Below are positions 52,600-64,000 of a DNA stretch of 64,000 nucleotides, piece by piece. The position numbers and the translations under genes were made by a program. Numbering within the stretch: the stretch's first letter is position 1; each line of letters begins with the position of its first letter. This DNA is from Eurosta solidaginis. Its lineage: Eukaryota; Arthropoda; Insecta; Diptera; Tephritidae. The notes under the pieces are model-generated. The model did not search any database and was not told where the DNA came from. It saw only the letters and a list, made by a program, of their open reading frames with translations. The stretch lies in NCBI RefSeq assembly GCF_040869045.1, contig NC_090319.1, forward strand, positions 234,353,832-234,417,831, in the 5' to 3' direction.

Positions 52600-53620
52600 T
52601 CATTTCTGGATAGTTTTCGGGGTCCATCCGGGATCCCGTCGGAATCATTTCGGGACTTTTTCGGGATCATTTGGGGTACTTTTCGGCATCATTTCTACAT
52701 GGTTTTCGGGATCCCGTCGCTGTCATTTCGGGACGTTTTCGGGATCATTTGAGGTATTTTTCGGCATCATTTCGGGACATTTTCTCGACTAATTCGGGAT
52801 CATTGGAGGCCCTTTCGGCATCATTTCTGGATGGTTTTCGGGATCCGTTCGGGATCCCAGCAGGGTAATTTCGGGACTATTAGGGGACCATTAGGGGACC
52901 TTTTCGACATCATTTCTGGATAGTATTCGCGATCCGTTCGGGATCCCGTAGGGGTCATTTCGGGATCATTTTGGGGTACCTTTCGGCATCATCTCTAGAT
53001 AGTTTTCGGGATCCCGTCGGGGTCACTTCGGGACTTTTTCTCGACTCATGCGGGCTCAAATTAGGACCCTTGCGACATCATTTCTGGATAGTCTGCGGGA
53101 TCCCATCAGGGTCATTTCGGGACTATTAGGGGATCATTTGATGATCTTTCCGGCATAATTTCTGGATAGTTTTCGGGATCCCGTCGGGATCATTTCGGGA
53201 CTTTTTCGGGGCTATTTCGGGATCATTTGGGGTATTTTTCGACATCATTTCAGTATGGTTTTCGGGATGCATCCGGGATCCCGTCGGGGCCATTTCGTGA
53301 CTTTTTCGGGATCATTTGGTGTCCCTTCCGGCATAATTTCTGAATGGTTTTCGGGATCCGTCAGGAATCCCGTCGGGGCCATTCCTGTACTTTTTTGGGA
53401 CTAATACGGTATGATTTGGTGAGCCTTTCGGTATCATTTCTGGATGGTTTTCGGGATCTGTACGGGAACCCATAAGGGTAATTTCGGGACTTTTTCGGGA
53501 CTATTTCTGAATCATTTTGGGACCCTCCTGGTTAATTTCTGGATGATTTTCGAGATCTGTCCAGGAATTTTAGTATCATCTTGGGACCCTTCCGGCATCA
53601 TTTTAGGTCTCTTCGCAACC
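52600..53620. repeat. ~89-bp satellite block 1
   Basis: Diverged units of TCATTTCTGGATGG, TTTCGGGATCCGTCC, GGGATCCCGTCGGGG, TCATTTCGGGACTTTTTC and GGGATCATTTGGGG. The most irregular of the four blocks. Confidence 0.85.
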
Positions 53621-54800
53621 GGTAGTTCAGCACACATGCCATTTTAAATTATGAGCTTTTATGGCCGTGGATTTGCTGCTAATTATTCGTAATTAAAATT
53701 CGGTATGTTTTATCTTCAATCTAACACAGCTTTTTCGTTCTATAATCGTGTGAGGAACTGTTACAACTATAATTACACTTTTTTTTAATATTTTAACCAA
53801 CTAAATACCCGAAAAAGTAACACAATTTTCATCTAAAAAATTCTCTTTGGTTTTAGCTAATTGTAGTTTCACGCCTTTGTTCTATGAGTAGAAATTCTTT
53901 CACCCATTTTATATCAGTTAATTTAATTTAAAAACAAAATATATTTTTTTAATTCGAAAAAACTGTATTGTACTATTTATTGTGCCTTTCAGCTTATCTT
54001 CTCATTTAGTTTTTTTTTTACTAAATTACAAAAATAAAATACATTAGACAAAAATAATTTTTAAACAGATAACATGATAAGCAGGCTAACGTGAATAGCA
54101 CATATATTTTATTTTCTCCTTGCGGACGGGCCGCGGGTAAAGTATATATTATAAATGGCAAAGTTTGGATGTTTGGATCTTTGTCCAGACGTTTGTCTTT
54201 GTGACTCAATCACGCATGAACGGATGGACCGATTTGGATGAAATTTTGCACACATATAGCCAATAGTCTAGAAGGATCTACTAGCTATATATTTTTCCAA
54301 AGGGGCGTGGTGCCCGCCCCCTAGGAACAGTTATAATTTAATTATTATATTTTTTCGTCTTTGCGACTGAATCACGCCGGAATGGCTACACGGAATTTGA
54401 TGAAATTTGGGACACAGACAATAGTCTACGGGCGAAATTTTTTTCGAACATGGAAAGAGAGGTGCGGGTCCCACGACCCTTTCGAGCAATTACTTTTTAA
54501 TAATTTTTACACATTATAACTTTACGTATACTGGCCTTCACCAATATCCAGACTCAAGGGGTCAAATAAGTCGAGGGCTTACAAAGTAGTTTTTGGTATC
54601 TGGCACTTACAGATCGAGATCTAGAAAATTTTGGAAGAACGATCAGTGGTCCTCTCCTTCTACTCCCGCCATCCGCCCTCCTTCAATTGTTTTTATTAGC
54701 ACGCTTTTATTAGCTTTACCTGTATGTTTCTATGTAACTTTTCATTCGCTCCAATGCACCTGCTGCCTTATTAACATGGTTTTATAATTAGCTTTACCTT
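53621..54800 (+). mobile_element. Helentron-like core module 1
   Basis: AT-rich leader (53,640-54,110), then TCCTTGCGGACGGGCCGCGGG (hairpin-forming), TATATTATAAATGGCAAAG, GTCCAGACGTTTGTC and two GAC/GTGAATCACGC...GATGAAATTT blocks, ending about 54,800 where the satellite resumes. Non-coding. Modules 2 and 3 are close copies. Confidence 0.6.
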
Positions 54801-57690
54801 ATTTGTAATCCCGTAAGGGTTATATCGAGACCCTTCCGGGATCATTTCTGGATGATTTTCGGGATCCGTCCGGGATCCCGACGGGGTACTTTCGGGACTT
54901 TTTCGCGGCTAATACGGGATCATTTGGGGATCCTTTCGGCACCATTTCCGGATGGTTTTCGGGATCCGTCCGGGATCTCGTCGGGGTAATTTGGGGACTT
55001 TTTCGGGATCAATTGGGGACTCTTCCGGTATCATTTCTGGATGGTTTTCGGGATCCATCCGGGATATCGTCGGGGTCATTTGGGGACTTTTTCGGGATCA
55101 TTTGGGGGCTCTTCCGGCATCATTTCTGGATGGTTTGCGGGATCCATCCGGGATATCGTCGGGGTCATTTGGGGACTTTTTCGGGATCATTTGGGGGCTC
55201 TTCCGGCATCATTTCTGGATGGTTTGCGGGATCCGTCCGGGATCTCGTCGGGATCATTTGGGGTCTTTTTCGGGATCATTTGGGGGCTCTTCCGGCATCA
55301 TTTCTGGATGGTTTTCGGGATCCGTCCGGGATCCCGTCTGGGTAATTTCGGGACTTTTTCGCGACTAATACGGGATCATTTGGGACCCTTTTCGGCATCA
55401 TTTCTGGACGGTTTTCTGGATCCCTCCGGGATCCCATCAGGGTAATTTCGGGACTATTGGGGGATAATTTGGGGACTTTTCCGGCATCATTTCTGGATAA
55501 TTTTCGGGATCCGTCCGCGATCTCGTCGGGGTAATTTCGGGATCATTTGGGGCTCTTCCAGTATCATTTCTGGTTGGTTTTCGGGTTCAGTCCGGGATCC
55601 CGTCGGGGTCATTTCGGGACTTTTTCTCGACTAATACGGGATAATTTGCGGACCCTTTCGGCATCATTTCTGGATAGTTATCGGGATCCGTTCGGGATCC
55701 CGTCACGGTCATTTCGGGACTATCAGGAGATCATTTGAGGACCTTTCCGGCATCATTTCTGGATAGTTTTCGGAATCCTTTCGGGATCCCGTCAGGGTCA
55801 TTTCGGGACTTTTTAGGGATCATTTAAGGATGGCTTTCAGGATTCCTCCGGGAACCCGTCAGGGTAATTTCTGGACATTTCCGAGACTATTTCGGGTTCA
55901 TTTTGGGACCTTCCCAAGATCATTTCTGGATGGATTTCGGGATACGTCCGGGATCCCATCAGGGTAATTTCGGGACTATTAGGGGATCATTTGGGGATCT
56001 TTCCGGCATCATTTCTGGATAATTTTCGGGATCCGTCCGGGATCTCGTCGGGGTCATTTGGGGACCCTTTCGGGATCATTTGGGGGCTCTTCCGGCATCA
56101 TTTCTGGATAGTTTTCGAAATCCGTCCGGGATCCCGTCGGGGTCATTTCGGTACTTTTTCGCGACTAATACGGGATCATTTACGGCCCTTTCGGCATCAT
56201 TTCTGGATGGCTTTCAGGTTCCGTCCGGGATCCCATCAGGGTAATTTCGGGAATATTAGGGGATCATTTGGGGATCTTTCCGGCATCATTTCTGGATAAT
56301 TTTCGGGATCCGTCCGGGATGCCGACGAGGTCATTTCGGGACTATTTCGGGATCATTTGGGATACCTACCGGAACCATTTTGGATGGTTTTTGGAATTCG
56401 TCTGGGATCATGTCGGGGTCATTTCGGGACTTTTTCTCGCCTAATACGGGATCATTTGCGGTCCCTTTCGGCATCATTTCTGGATATTTGTCGGGATCCA
56501 ATCGGGATCCCGTCACGGTCATTTCGGGTCTATTAGGGGATCATTTGAGGACCTTTCCGGAATCATTTCTGGATGCCTTTCGGTATCCGTTCAGGATCCC
56601 GTCGGAATCATTGCGGGACTTTTTCGGGATCATTTGGGGTCCCTCCCAAGATCATTTCTGGATGGATTTCGGGATCGGTCCGGGATCCCGTCAGGGTCAT
56701 TTCGGGACTTCTTCGGGACTATATCGGGATCATTTCTCGATGGTTTACGGGATTCGTCCAGGATTCCTTAAGGGTCATTTCGGGACTATTAGGTGATCAT
56801 TTGAGGACTTTTCCGGCATCACTTCTGGATGATTTTCGGTATCCGTTCGGGATCCCGTCGGAGTCATTGCGGGACTTTTTCGGAATCATTTGGGATCCCT
56901 TCCGGCATCATTTCTGGATTGTTTTCGGGATTTGTCCGGGATCCCGTCGGGGTTATTTCGGAATCTTTTCGGGGCTAATACGGGATCATTTGGGGATCCT
57001 CTAGGGGTCGTTTCGTGACTTTTTCTGTATTATTTCTGGATCATTTGGGGACCCTTCCGGCATAATTTCTTGATGGTTTGCCGGATCCATCAGGGTAATT
57101 TCGGGACCATTTGGGATCATTTGGAGACCCTGTTCCGAGATCATTTCTGGATCCGTCCGGGATGCCGTAGGAGCCATTTCGGGGTTTTTTGTTACTTTTC
57201 CGGGATAGTTTTTGGACCCTTCCGGGATCATTTCTGGATCTGTGCGGGATCCCATCTGGGTCATTTCCGGACTATTTCGGGATCATTTTGGCATCCTTCC
57301 GGAATCATTCCTATATGGTTTTCGCGATCCGTCGTGGATCCCCTCCGAGCCATTTCGGAACTTTTTCTGGAGTATGTCGGGATAATTTAGGGACCCTTCC
57401 TGGATATTTTCTGGATGGTTTTTGAGATGCGCCCGGGAGACCGTCAGGGTCATTTCGGAAACTTTTCGGGATCATTTTGGAACACCTTCAGGGATCATTT
57501 CTGTGTGGTTCTCTGGATACGTCTAGAATCCTGTCGTTGTCATTTCGGGTTTTTTTGGGACTATTCCGTGAACTTTTGGAGACCCTTCCGGGGCATTTCT
57601 GGATGGTTTTCGGGATCCGTCCGCGATAGCGTGGGGGTCATTTCGTAGCTTTTTCTGGATAATTTCGGGATCATTTGAGATCCTATCAGG
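54801..57690. repeat. ~89-bp satellite block 2
   Basis: Around 55,031-55,300, TCATTTCTGG recurs every 89 bases (55,031, 55,120, 55,209, 55,298). Units are highly alike there and diverge towards both block edges. Long apparent proteins in several frames are artefacts of the stop-poor monomer. Confidence 0.92.
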
Positions 57691-58590
57691 TTATCAGCTC
57701 ATTTAGTTCTTTTTTTTACTCAATTACAAAAATAAAATGCATTAGACAGAAAACAAAATTTTAAACAGATAACTTGATAAGCAGGCTAACGCGAATAGCC
57801 CATATATTTAAGTTTCTCCTTGCGGACGGGGCCGCGGGTAAAGGCTAGTATATTATAAATGGGAAAGTTTGGATGTTTTAATCTTTGTCCAGACGTTTGT
57901 CTTTGTGACTCAAGCACGCAAGAACGGCTGGACGGATTCGGACGAAATTTGGTATACACATAGCCAATAGTCTAGAAGCTAGCTTTTTTTTTTTTTTGAA
58001 AAGGGGGGGAGGTCGCTGCCCCCAGGAACAGTTATAATTTAATTAATGTATTTTTTCGTCTTTGTAACTGAATCACGCCAGAACGGCTACACGGATTTTG
58101 ATGAAATTTGGGACGGAGAAAATAGTCTACTAGCGAAATTTTTTTCGAACATGGAAATGGGGGTGGGGGTCCCACGACCCCTTCGAACAATTACTTTTTA
58201 ATAATTTTTAAACATTATAACTTTACGTATACTGGCCTTCACCAGTATTACAGACTCAATGGGTAAAATAAGTCTAGGGCTTACAAAGTGAGCAGGGACA
58301 CCCTCCGCCCCCTCTGGTGTACAATCTATAAATTGTCATAACTCAATATAAATTTTCTCCTAAATCAATAGTTTTTGGTATCTGGCACTTACAGATCGAG
58401 ATCTAGACAATTTTGGAAGAACGATCAGTGGTCCTCTCCTTCTACTCCCGCCATCCGCCCTCCTTCAATTGTTTTTATTAGCACGCTTTTATTAGCTTTA
58501 CCTGTATGTTTCTATGTAACTTTTCATTCGCTCCAATGCACCTGCTGCCTTATTAACATGGTTTTATAATTAGCTTCACCTTATTTGTAA
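57691..58590 (+). mobile_element. Helentron-like core module 2
   Basis: Same order as module 1: GGACGGGGCCGCGGGTAAAGG, TATTATAAATGGG, GTCCAGACGTTTGTC, a poly-T then GGGGGGGAGG, and the closing TTGTTTTTATTAGCACG block. It has a longer 3' part (58,285-58,370) absent from module 1. Confidence 0.65.
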
Positions 58591-61500
58591 TCACGTAAGG
58601 GTTATATCGAGACCCTTCCGGGATCATTTCTGGATGATTTTCGGGATCCGTCCGGGATCCCGACGGGGTACTTTCGGGATCATTTGCGTACCTACGAGAG
58701 ATAAATTCTTGATGGTTTCCGGGATCATTACGGGACTTTTTCGGGGTTATTTTGGGTCCCTTTAGGCACCATTTCTGGATGGTCTTCCGGATTCGTCCGG
58801 CATCCCGTCGGGGTCATTACGGGACTTTTTCGCGGCTAATACGGGATCATTTGGGGATCCTTTCGGCACCATTTCTGGATGGTTTGCGGGATCCGTCCGG
58901 GATCTCGTCGGGGTAATTTGGGGACTTTTTCGGGATCAATTGGGGGCTCTTCCGGTATCATTTCTGGATGGTTTTCGGGATCCATCCGGGATATCGTCGG
59001 GGTCATTTGGGGACTTTTTCGGCATCATTTGGGGGCTCTTCCGGCATCATTTCTGGATGGTTTGCGGGATCCGTCCGGGATCTCGTCGGGATCATTTGGG
59101 GTCTTTTTCGGGATCATTTGGGGGCTCTTCCGGCATCATTTCTGGATGGTTTTCGGGATCCGTCCGGGATCCCGTCGGGGTAATTTCGGGACTTTTTCGC
59201 GACTAATACGGGATCATTTGGGACCCTTTTCGGCATCATTTCTGGACGGTTTTCTGGATCCCTCCGGGATCCCATCAGGGTAATTTCGGGACTATTAGGG
59301 GATAATTTGGGGACTTTTCCGGCATCATTTCTGGATAATTTTTGGGATCCGTCCGGGATCTCGTCGGGGTCATTTCGGGATCATTTGGGGCTCTTCCGGC
59401 ATCATTTCTGGTTGGTTTTCGGGATCAGTCCGGGATCCCGTCGGGGTCATTTCGGGACTTTTTCTCGACTAATACGGGATCATTTGCGGATCCTTTCGGC
59501 ATCATTTCTGGATAGTTGTCGGGATCCGTTCGGGATCCCGTCAGGGTCATTTCGGGACTTTTTCGGGATCATTTAAGGATGGCTTTCAGGATTCCTCCGG
59601 GAACCCGTCAGGGTAATTTCTGGACATTTCCGAGACTATTTCGGGTTCATTTTGGGACCTTCCCAAGATCATTTCTGGATGGATTTCGGGATACGTCCGG
59701 GATCCCATCAGGGTAATTTCGGGACTATTAGGGGATCATTTGGGGATCTTTCCGGCATCATTTCTGGATAATTTTCGGGATCCGTCCGGGATCTCGTCGG
59801 GGTCATTTGGGGACCTTTTCGGTATCATTTGGGGGCTCTTCCGGCATCATTTCTGGATAGTTTTCGAAATCCGTCCGGGATCCCGTCGGGGTCATTTCGG
59901 TACTTTTTCGCGACTAATACGGGATCATTTACGGCCCTTTCGGCATCATTTCTGGATGGCTTTCGGGTTCCGTCCGGGATCCCATCAGGGTAATTTCGGG
60001 AATATTAGGGGATCATTTGGGGACCTTTCCGGCATCATTTCTGGATAATTTTCGGGATCCGTCCGGGATGCCGACGAGGTCATTTCGGGACTATTTCGGG
60101 ATCATTTGGGATACCTACCGGAATCATTTTGGATGGTTTTTGGAATTCGTCTGGGATCATGTCGGGGTCATTTCAGGACTTTTTCTCGCCTAATACGGGA
60201 TCATTTGCGGTCCCTTTCGGCATCATTTCTGGATATTTGTCGGGATCCGTTCGGGATCCCGTCACGGTCATTTCGGGTCTATTAGGGGATCATTTGAGGA
60301 CCTTTCCGGAATCATTTCTGGATAGTTTTTGGAATCCTTTCGGGGTCCCATCAGGGTCATTTCTGGACTTTTTCGGCATTATTTAAGATTGGTTTTCAGG
60401 ATTCGTCCGGAATCCCGTCAGGGTAATTTCTGGATTTTTCCGAGACTATTTCGGGATCATTTTGGGACCTTCCCAAGATCACTTCTGGATGGATTTCGGG
60501 ATCAGTTCGGGATGCCGTCAGGGTCATTTTTATTACTATTAGGTGATCATTTGAGGACCTTTCCGGCATCACTTCTGGATGGCTTTCGGTATCCGTTCAG
60601 GATCCCGTCGGAATCATTGCGGGACTTTTTCGGGATCATTTGGGGTCCCTCCCAAGATCATTTCTGGATGGATTTCGGGATCGGTCCGGGATCCCGTCAG
60701 GGTCATTTCGGGACTTCTTCGGGACTATATCGGGATCATTTCTCGATGGTTTACGGGATCCGTCCAGGATTCCTTAAGGGTCATTTCGGGACTATTAGGT
60801 GATCATTTGAGGACTTTTCCGGCATCACTTCTGGATGATTTTCGGTATCCGTTCGGGATCCCGTCGGAGTCATTGCGGGACTTTTTCTGAATCATTTGGG
60901 ATCCCTTCCGGCATCATTTCTGGATTGTTTTCGGGATTTGTCCGGGATCCCGTCGGGGTTATTTCGGGACCTTTTCGGGGCTAATACGGGATCATTTGGG
61001 GATCCTCTAGGGGTCGTTTCGTGACTTTTTCTGTATTATTTCGGAATCATTTGGGGACCCTTCCGGCATAATTTCTTGATGGTTTGCAGGATCCATCAGG
61101 GTCATTTCGGGACCATTTGGGATCATTTGGAGACCCTGTTTCGAGATCATTTCTGGATCCGTCCGGGATGCCGTAGGAGCCATTTCGGGGTTTTTTGTTA
61201 CTTTTCCGGGATAATTTTTGGACCCTTCCGGGATCATTTCTGGATCTGTGCGGGATCCCATCTGGGTCATTTCCGGACTATTTCGGGATCATTTTGGCAT
61301 CCTTCCGGAATCATTCCTATATGGTTTTCGCGATCCGTCGTGGATCCCCTCCGAGCCATTTCGGAACTTTTTCTGGAGTATGTCGGGATAATTTAGGGAC
61401 CCTTCCTGGGTATTTTCTGGATGGTTTTTGAGATGCGCCCGGGAGACCATCAGGGTCATTTCGGAAATTTTCGGGATCATTTTGGGACACCTTCAGGGAT

Positions 61501-61695
61501 CATTTCTGTGTGGTTCTCTGGATACGTCTAGAATCGTGTCGTTGTCATTTCGGGTTTTTTTGGGACTATTCCGTGAACTTTTGGAGACCCTTCCGGGGCA
61601 TTTCTGGATGGTTTTCGGGATCCGTCCGCGATAGCGTGGGGGTCATTTCGTAGCTTTTTCTGGATAATTTCGGGATCATTTGAGATCCTATCAGG
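58591..61695. repeat. ~89-bp satellite block 3
   Basis: Satellite portion of the complete unit. From about 58,820 to its end it follows block 2 nearly base for base, with whole-monomer deletions and duplications. Confidence 0.92.
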
Positions 61696-62590
61696 TTATC
61701 AGCTCATTTAGTTCTTTTTTTTACTCAATTACAAAAATAAAATGCATTAGACAGAAAACAAAATTTTAAACAGATAACTTGATAAGCAGGCTAACGCGAA
61801 TAGCCCATATATTTAAGTTTCTCCTTGCGGACGGGGCCACGGGTAAAGGCTAGTATATTATAAATGGGAAAGTTTGGATGTTTGGATCTTTGTCCAGACG
61901 TTTGTCTTTGTGACTCAAGCACGCAAGAACGGCTGGACGGATTCGGATGAAATTTGGTATACACATAGCCAATAGTCTAGAAGCTAGCTTTTTTTTTTTT
62001 GAAAAGGGGGGGAGGTCGCTGCCCCCAGGAACAGTTATAATTTAATTAATGTATTTTTTCGTCTTTGTAACTGAATCACGCCAGAACGGCTACACGGATT
62101 TTGATGAAATTTGGGACGGAGAAAATAGTCTACTAGCGAATTTTTTTTCGAACATGGAAATGGGGGTGGGGGTCCCACGACCTCTTCGAACAATTACTTT
62201 TTAATAATTTTTACACATTATAACTTTACGTATACTGGCCTTCACCAGTATTACAGACTCAATGGGTAAAATAAGTCTAGGGCTTACAAAGTGAGCAAGG
62301 ACACCTCCGCCCCCTCTGGTGTAAAATCTATAAATTGTTATAACTCAATATAAATTTTCTCCCAAATCAATAGTTTTTGGTATCTGGCACATACAGATCG
62401 AGATCTAAACAATTTTGGAGAAACGATCAGTGGTCCTCTCCTTCTTCTCCCGCCATCCGCTCTCCTTCAATTGTTTTTATTAGCACGTTTTTATTAGCTT
62501 TACCTGTATGTTTTTATGTAACTCTTCATTCTCTCCAACGCGCCTGCTGCCTTATTAACATGGTTTTATAATTAGCTTCACCTTAATTGT
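61696..62590 (+). mobile_element. Helentron-like core module 3
   Basis: Nearly identical to module 2, with scattered substitutions (for example a shorter poly-T near 61,990). It ends at the satellite boundary near 62,590. Confidence 0.65.
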
Positions 62591-64000
62591 AATCCCGTTA
62601 GGGTCATATCGAAACCCTTCCGGGATCATTTCTGGATGGTTTTCGGGATCCGTCCGGGATTCCATCAGGGTAATTTCGTGACTATTAGGAGATCATTTTG
62701 GGGCATTTCCGGCATCATTTCTGGATAATTTTCGGGATCCGTCCGGGATCCCGACGGGGTCATTTCAGGACTATTTCAGGATCAATTGGGGTACCTACCG
62801 GCATCATTTCTGTATGGTTTTCGGTATCCGTCCGGGATCCCGTCGGTGTCATTTCAGGACTTCTTCGGGATCATTTGTGGTTCCTTCCGGCATAATTTCT
62901 GGATGGTTTTCGGGATTCGCCCGTGATCCCGTCGGGGTCATTTCGGGACTTTTTCGAGATCATTTGTGGTTCCTTCCGGCATAATTTCTGGATGGTTTTC
63001 GGGATTCGCCCGTGATCCTGTCGGGGTCATTTCGGGACTTTTTCGGGATAATTTAAGTATAGTTTTCAGGATTCGTCAGGGTAATTTCTGGACTTTTCCC
63101 AGACTATTTCGGGATAATTTTGTGACCCTTCCAAGATCATTCCTGGATGGTTTTCGGGATCCGTCCGGGATTCCGTCGGGGTCATTTCTGTACTTTTTCG
63201 GGGATAATATGGGATAATTTGGGGACCCTTCCGGCATCGTTTCTGGATGGATTTCGGGATCTGTACGGGAACCCATCAGGGTAATTTCGGAACTTTTCGG
63301 GACTATTTCGGGAACATTTTGGGACCCTTTAGGAGTTATTTAATGACTTTTTCTGTATTATTTCGGGATCATTTGGGGACCCTTCCGCCATCACTTCTTG
63401 ATGGTTTGCCGATCCATCAGGGTCATTTCTGGACCATTTGGGATCATTTGGGGACCCTTAAGAGATAATTTCTGGATCCGTCTGGGATGCCGCAGGAGTC
63501 ATTTTGAGATTTTTTTGTTTCTTTTTCGGGATAGTTTTGGGACCCTTCCGGGATCATTTCTGCATCCGTGCGGTATCCCATCGGGATCATTTCCAGACCA
63601 TTTCGGGATCATTTTGGGACCGTTCCGAAATCATTTCTATATGGTTTTCGCGATCCGTCGTGGATCCCCTTGTTTTCATTTCGGAACTTTTCTGGACTAT
63701 GTCGGGATAAATTAGGAACCCTTCTTGGATATTTTCTGGATGGTTTTTGAGATCCGTCCGGGAGGCCGTCAGAGTCATTTCGGAACTTTGTCGGGACTAT
63801 TTCGGGATCATTTTGGTACCCTTCAGGGATCATTTGTGTGGTTCTCTGGATAAGTCTAGAATCGTTTCGTTGTCATTCGGGTTTTTTGGGACTATTCCGG
63901 AAACTTTTGGAGAACCTTCCGGGGCATTTCTGGATGGTTTTCGGGATCCGTCCGCGGTAGCGTCGGGGTCATTTCGTGGCTTTTTCTGGATAATTTCGGG
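62591..64000. repeat. ~89-bp satellite block 4, continues past the window
   Basis: Same monomer family, but more diverged from blocks 2 and 3 at its start. It holds a local ~84-bp duplication (62,880-62,965 and 62,966-63,050). It is open at the right window edge. Confidence 0.9.

Larger units (their letters stand above)
57691..61695 (+). repeat. Complete ~4.0-kb higher-order unit (core module plus satellite)
   Basis: TTATCAGCTCATTTAGTTC marks the start of successive units at 57,691 and 61,696, a 4,005-bp step. Each unit has the core module (about 57,691-58,590) then ~3.1 kb of 89-bp satellite. The preceding unit starts near 53,996 and is ~3.7 kb, differing by satellite copy number. Confidence 0.9.

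Noticed and set aside
54952..61396. Many overlapping 60-157 residue proteins with GIRPGSRRG / SGIISGWFSG repeats, both strands
   Set aside because: They are translations of the 89-bp satellite in shifting frames, have no start context and recur wherever the satellite does.

Overview
This looks like intergenic, repeat-dominated DNA of a higher fly (Diptera). A tephritid-like fruit fly is my best guess, from the tRNA-derived SINE type, the DINE-1/mini-me-like (Helentron-type) elements carrying (GTCY)n and satellite arrays, and the mix of R1, RTE, BEL/Pao, Ty3/gypsy, Penelope, Transib, hAT and PIF/Harbinger remnants. I found no convincing single-copy host gene, no rRNA gene and no functional tRNA gene. 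Almost everything recognisable is mobile DNA, mostly broken.

Layout. 0-2.3 kb: the 3' part of an R1-clade LINE with an intact reading frame, then a decayed Ty3/gypsy pol with a candidate 3' LTR (to 4.7 kb). 4.9-9 kb: small MITEs and a Penelope-type 3' remnant with a hammerhead-like motif. 9-15.9 kb: one hAT-type transposase gene broken into two convergent halves (9.0-10.4 kb on +, 13.8-15.3 kb on -), a PIF/Harbinger remnant, and the tail of a second hAT. 17.5-22.1 kb: a SINE, an RTE-type LINE lacking its RT core, and a CR1/Jockey-type LINE. 22.2-23.2 kb: a Helentron-type element. 23.4-27.0 kb: a Ty3/gypsy gag split by a Transib element whose ends resemble V(D)J recombination signals. 27.07-28.37 kb: a palindromic insertion flanked by a 14-bp target duplication.

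29.7-52.2 kb is a stack of nested insertions. A BEL/Pao retrotransposon (minus strand, 35.7-52.1 kb) was entered by a Penelope-like element (40.04-51.52 kb, 13-bp target duplication, inverted terminal copies each with a hammerhead ribozyme). That element holds two satellite-bearing Helentron-type elements (40.69-47.16 and 48.42-51.23 kb). The first of these was entered by a young Ty3/gypsy-type LTR element (41.957-45.573 kb, 4-bp duplication) that encodes only a SAP-domain Gag-protease polyprotein. A third satellite-bearing Helentron-type copy lies at 29.7-32.6 kb beside a second BEL fragment.

52.2-64 kb, after a 100-base assembly gap, is a higher-order tandem array. About 4-kb units each combine a Helentron-like core with thousands of bases of an ~89-bp satellite. 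The long open frames there are by-products of the satellite. Autonomous mobility is doubtful for every element except possibly the R1 copy, whose 5' end is outside the window. The young LTR element and the ribozyme-bearing Penelope element are the most biologically interesting parts.
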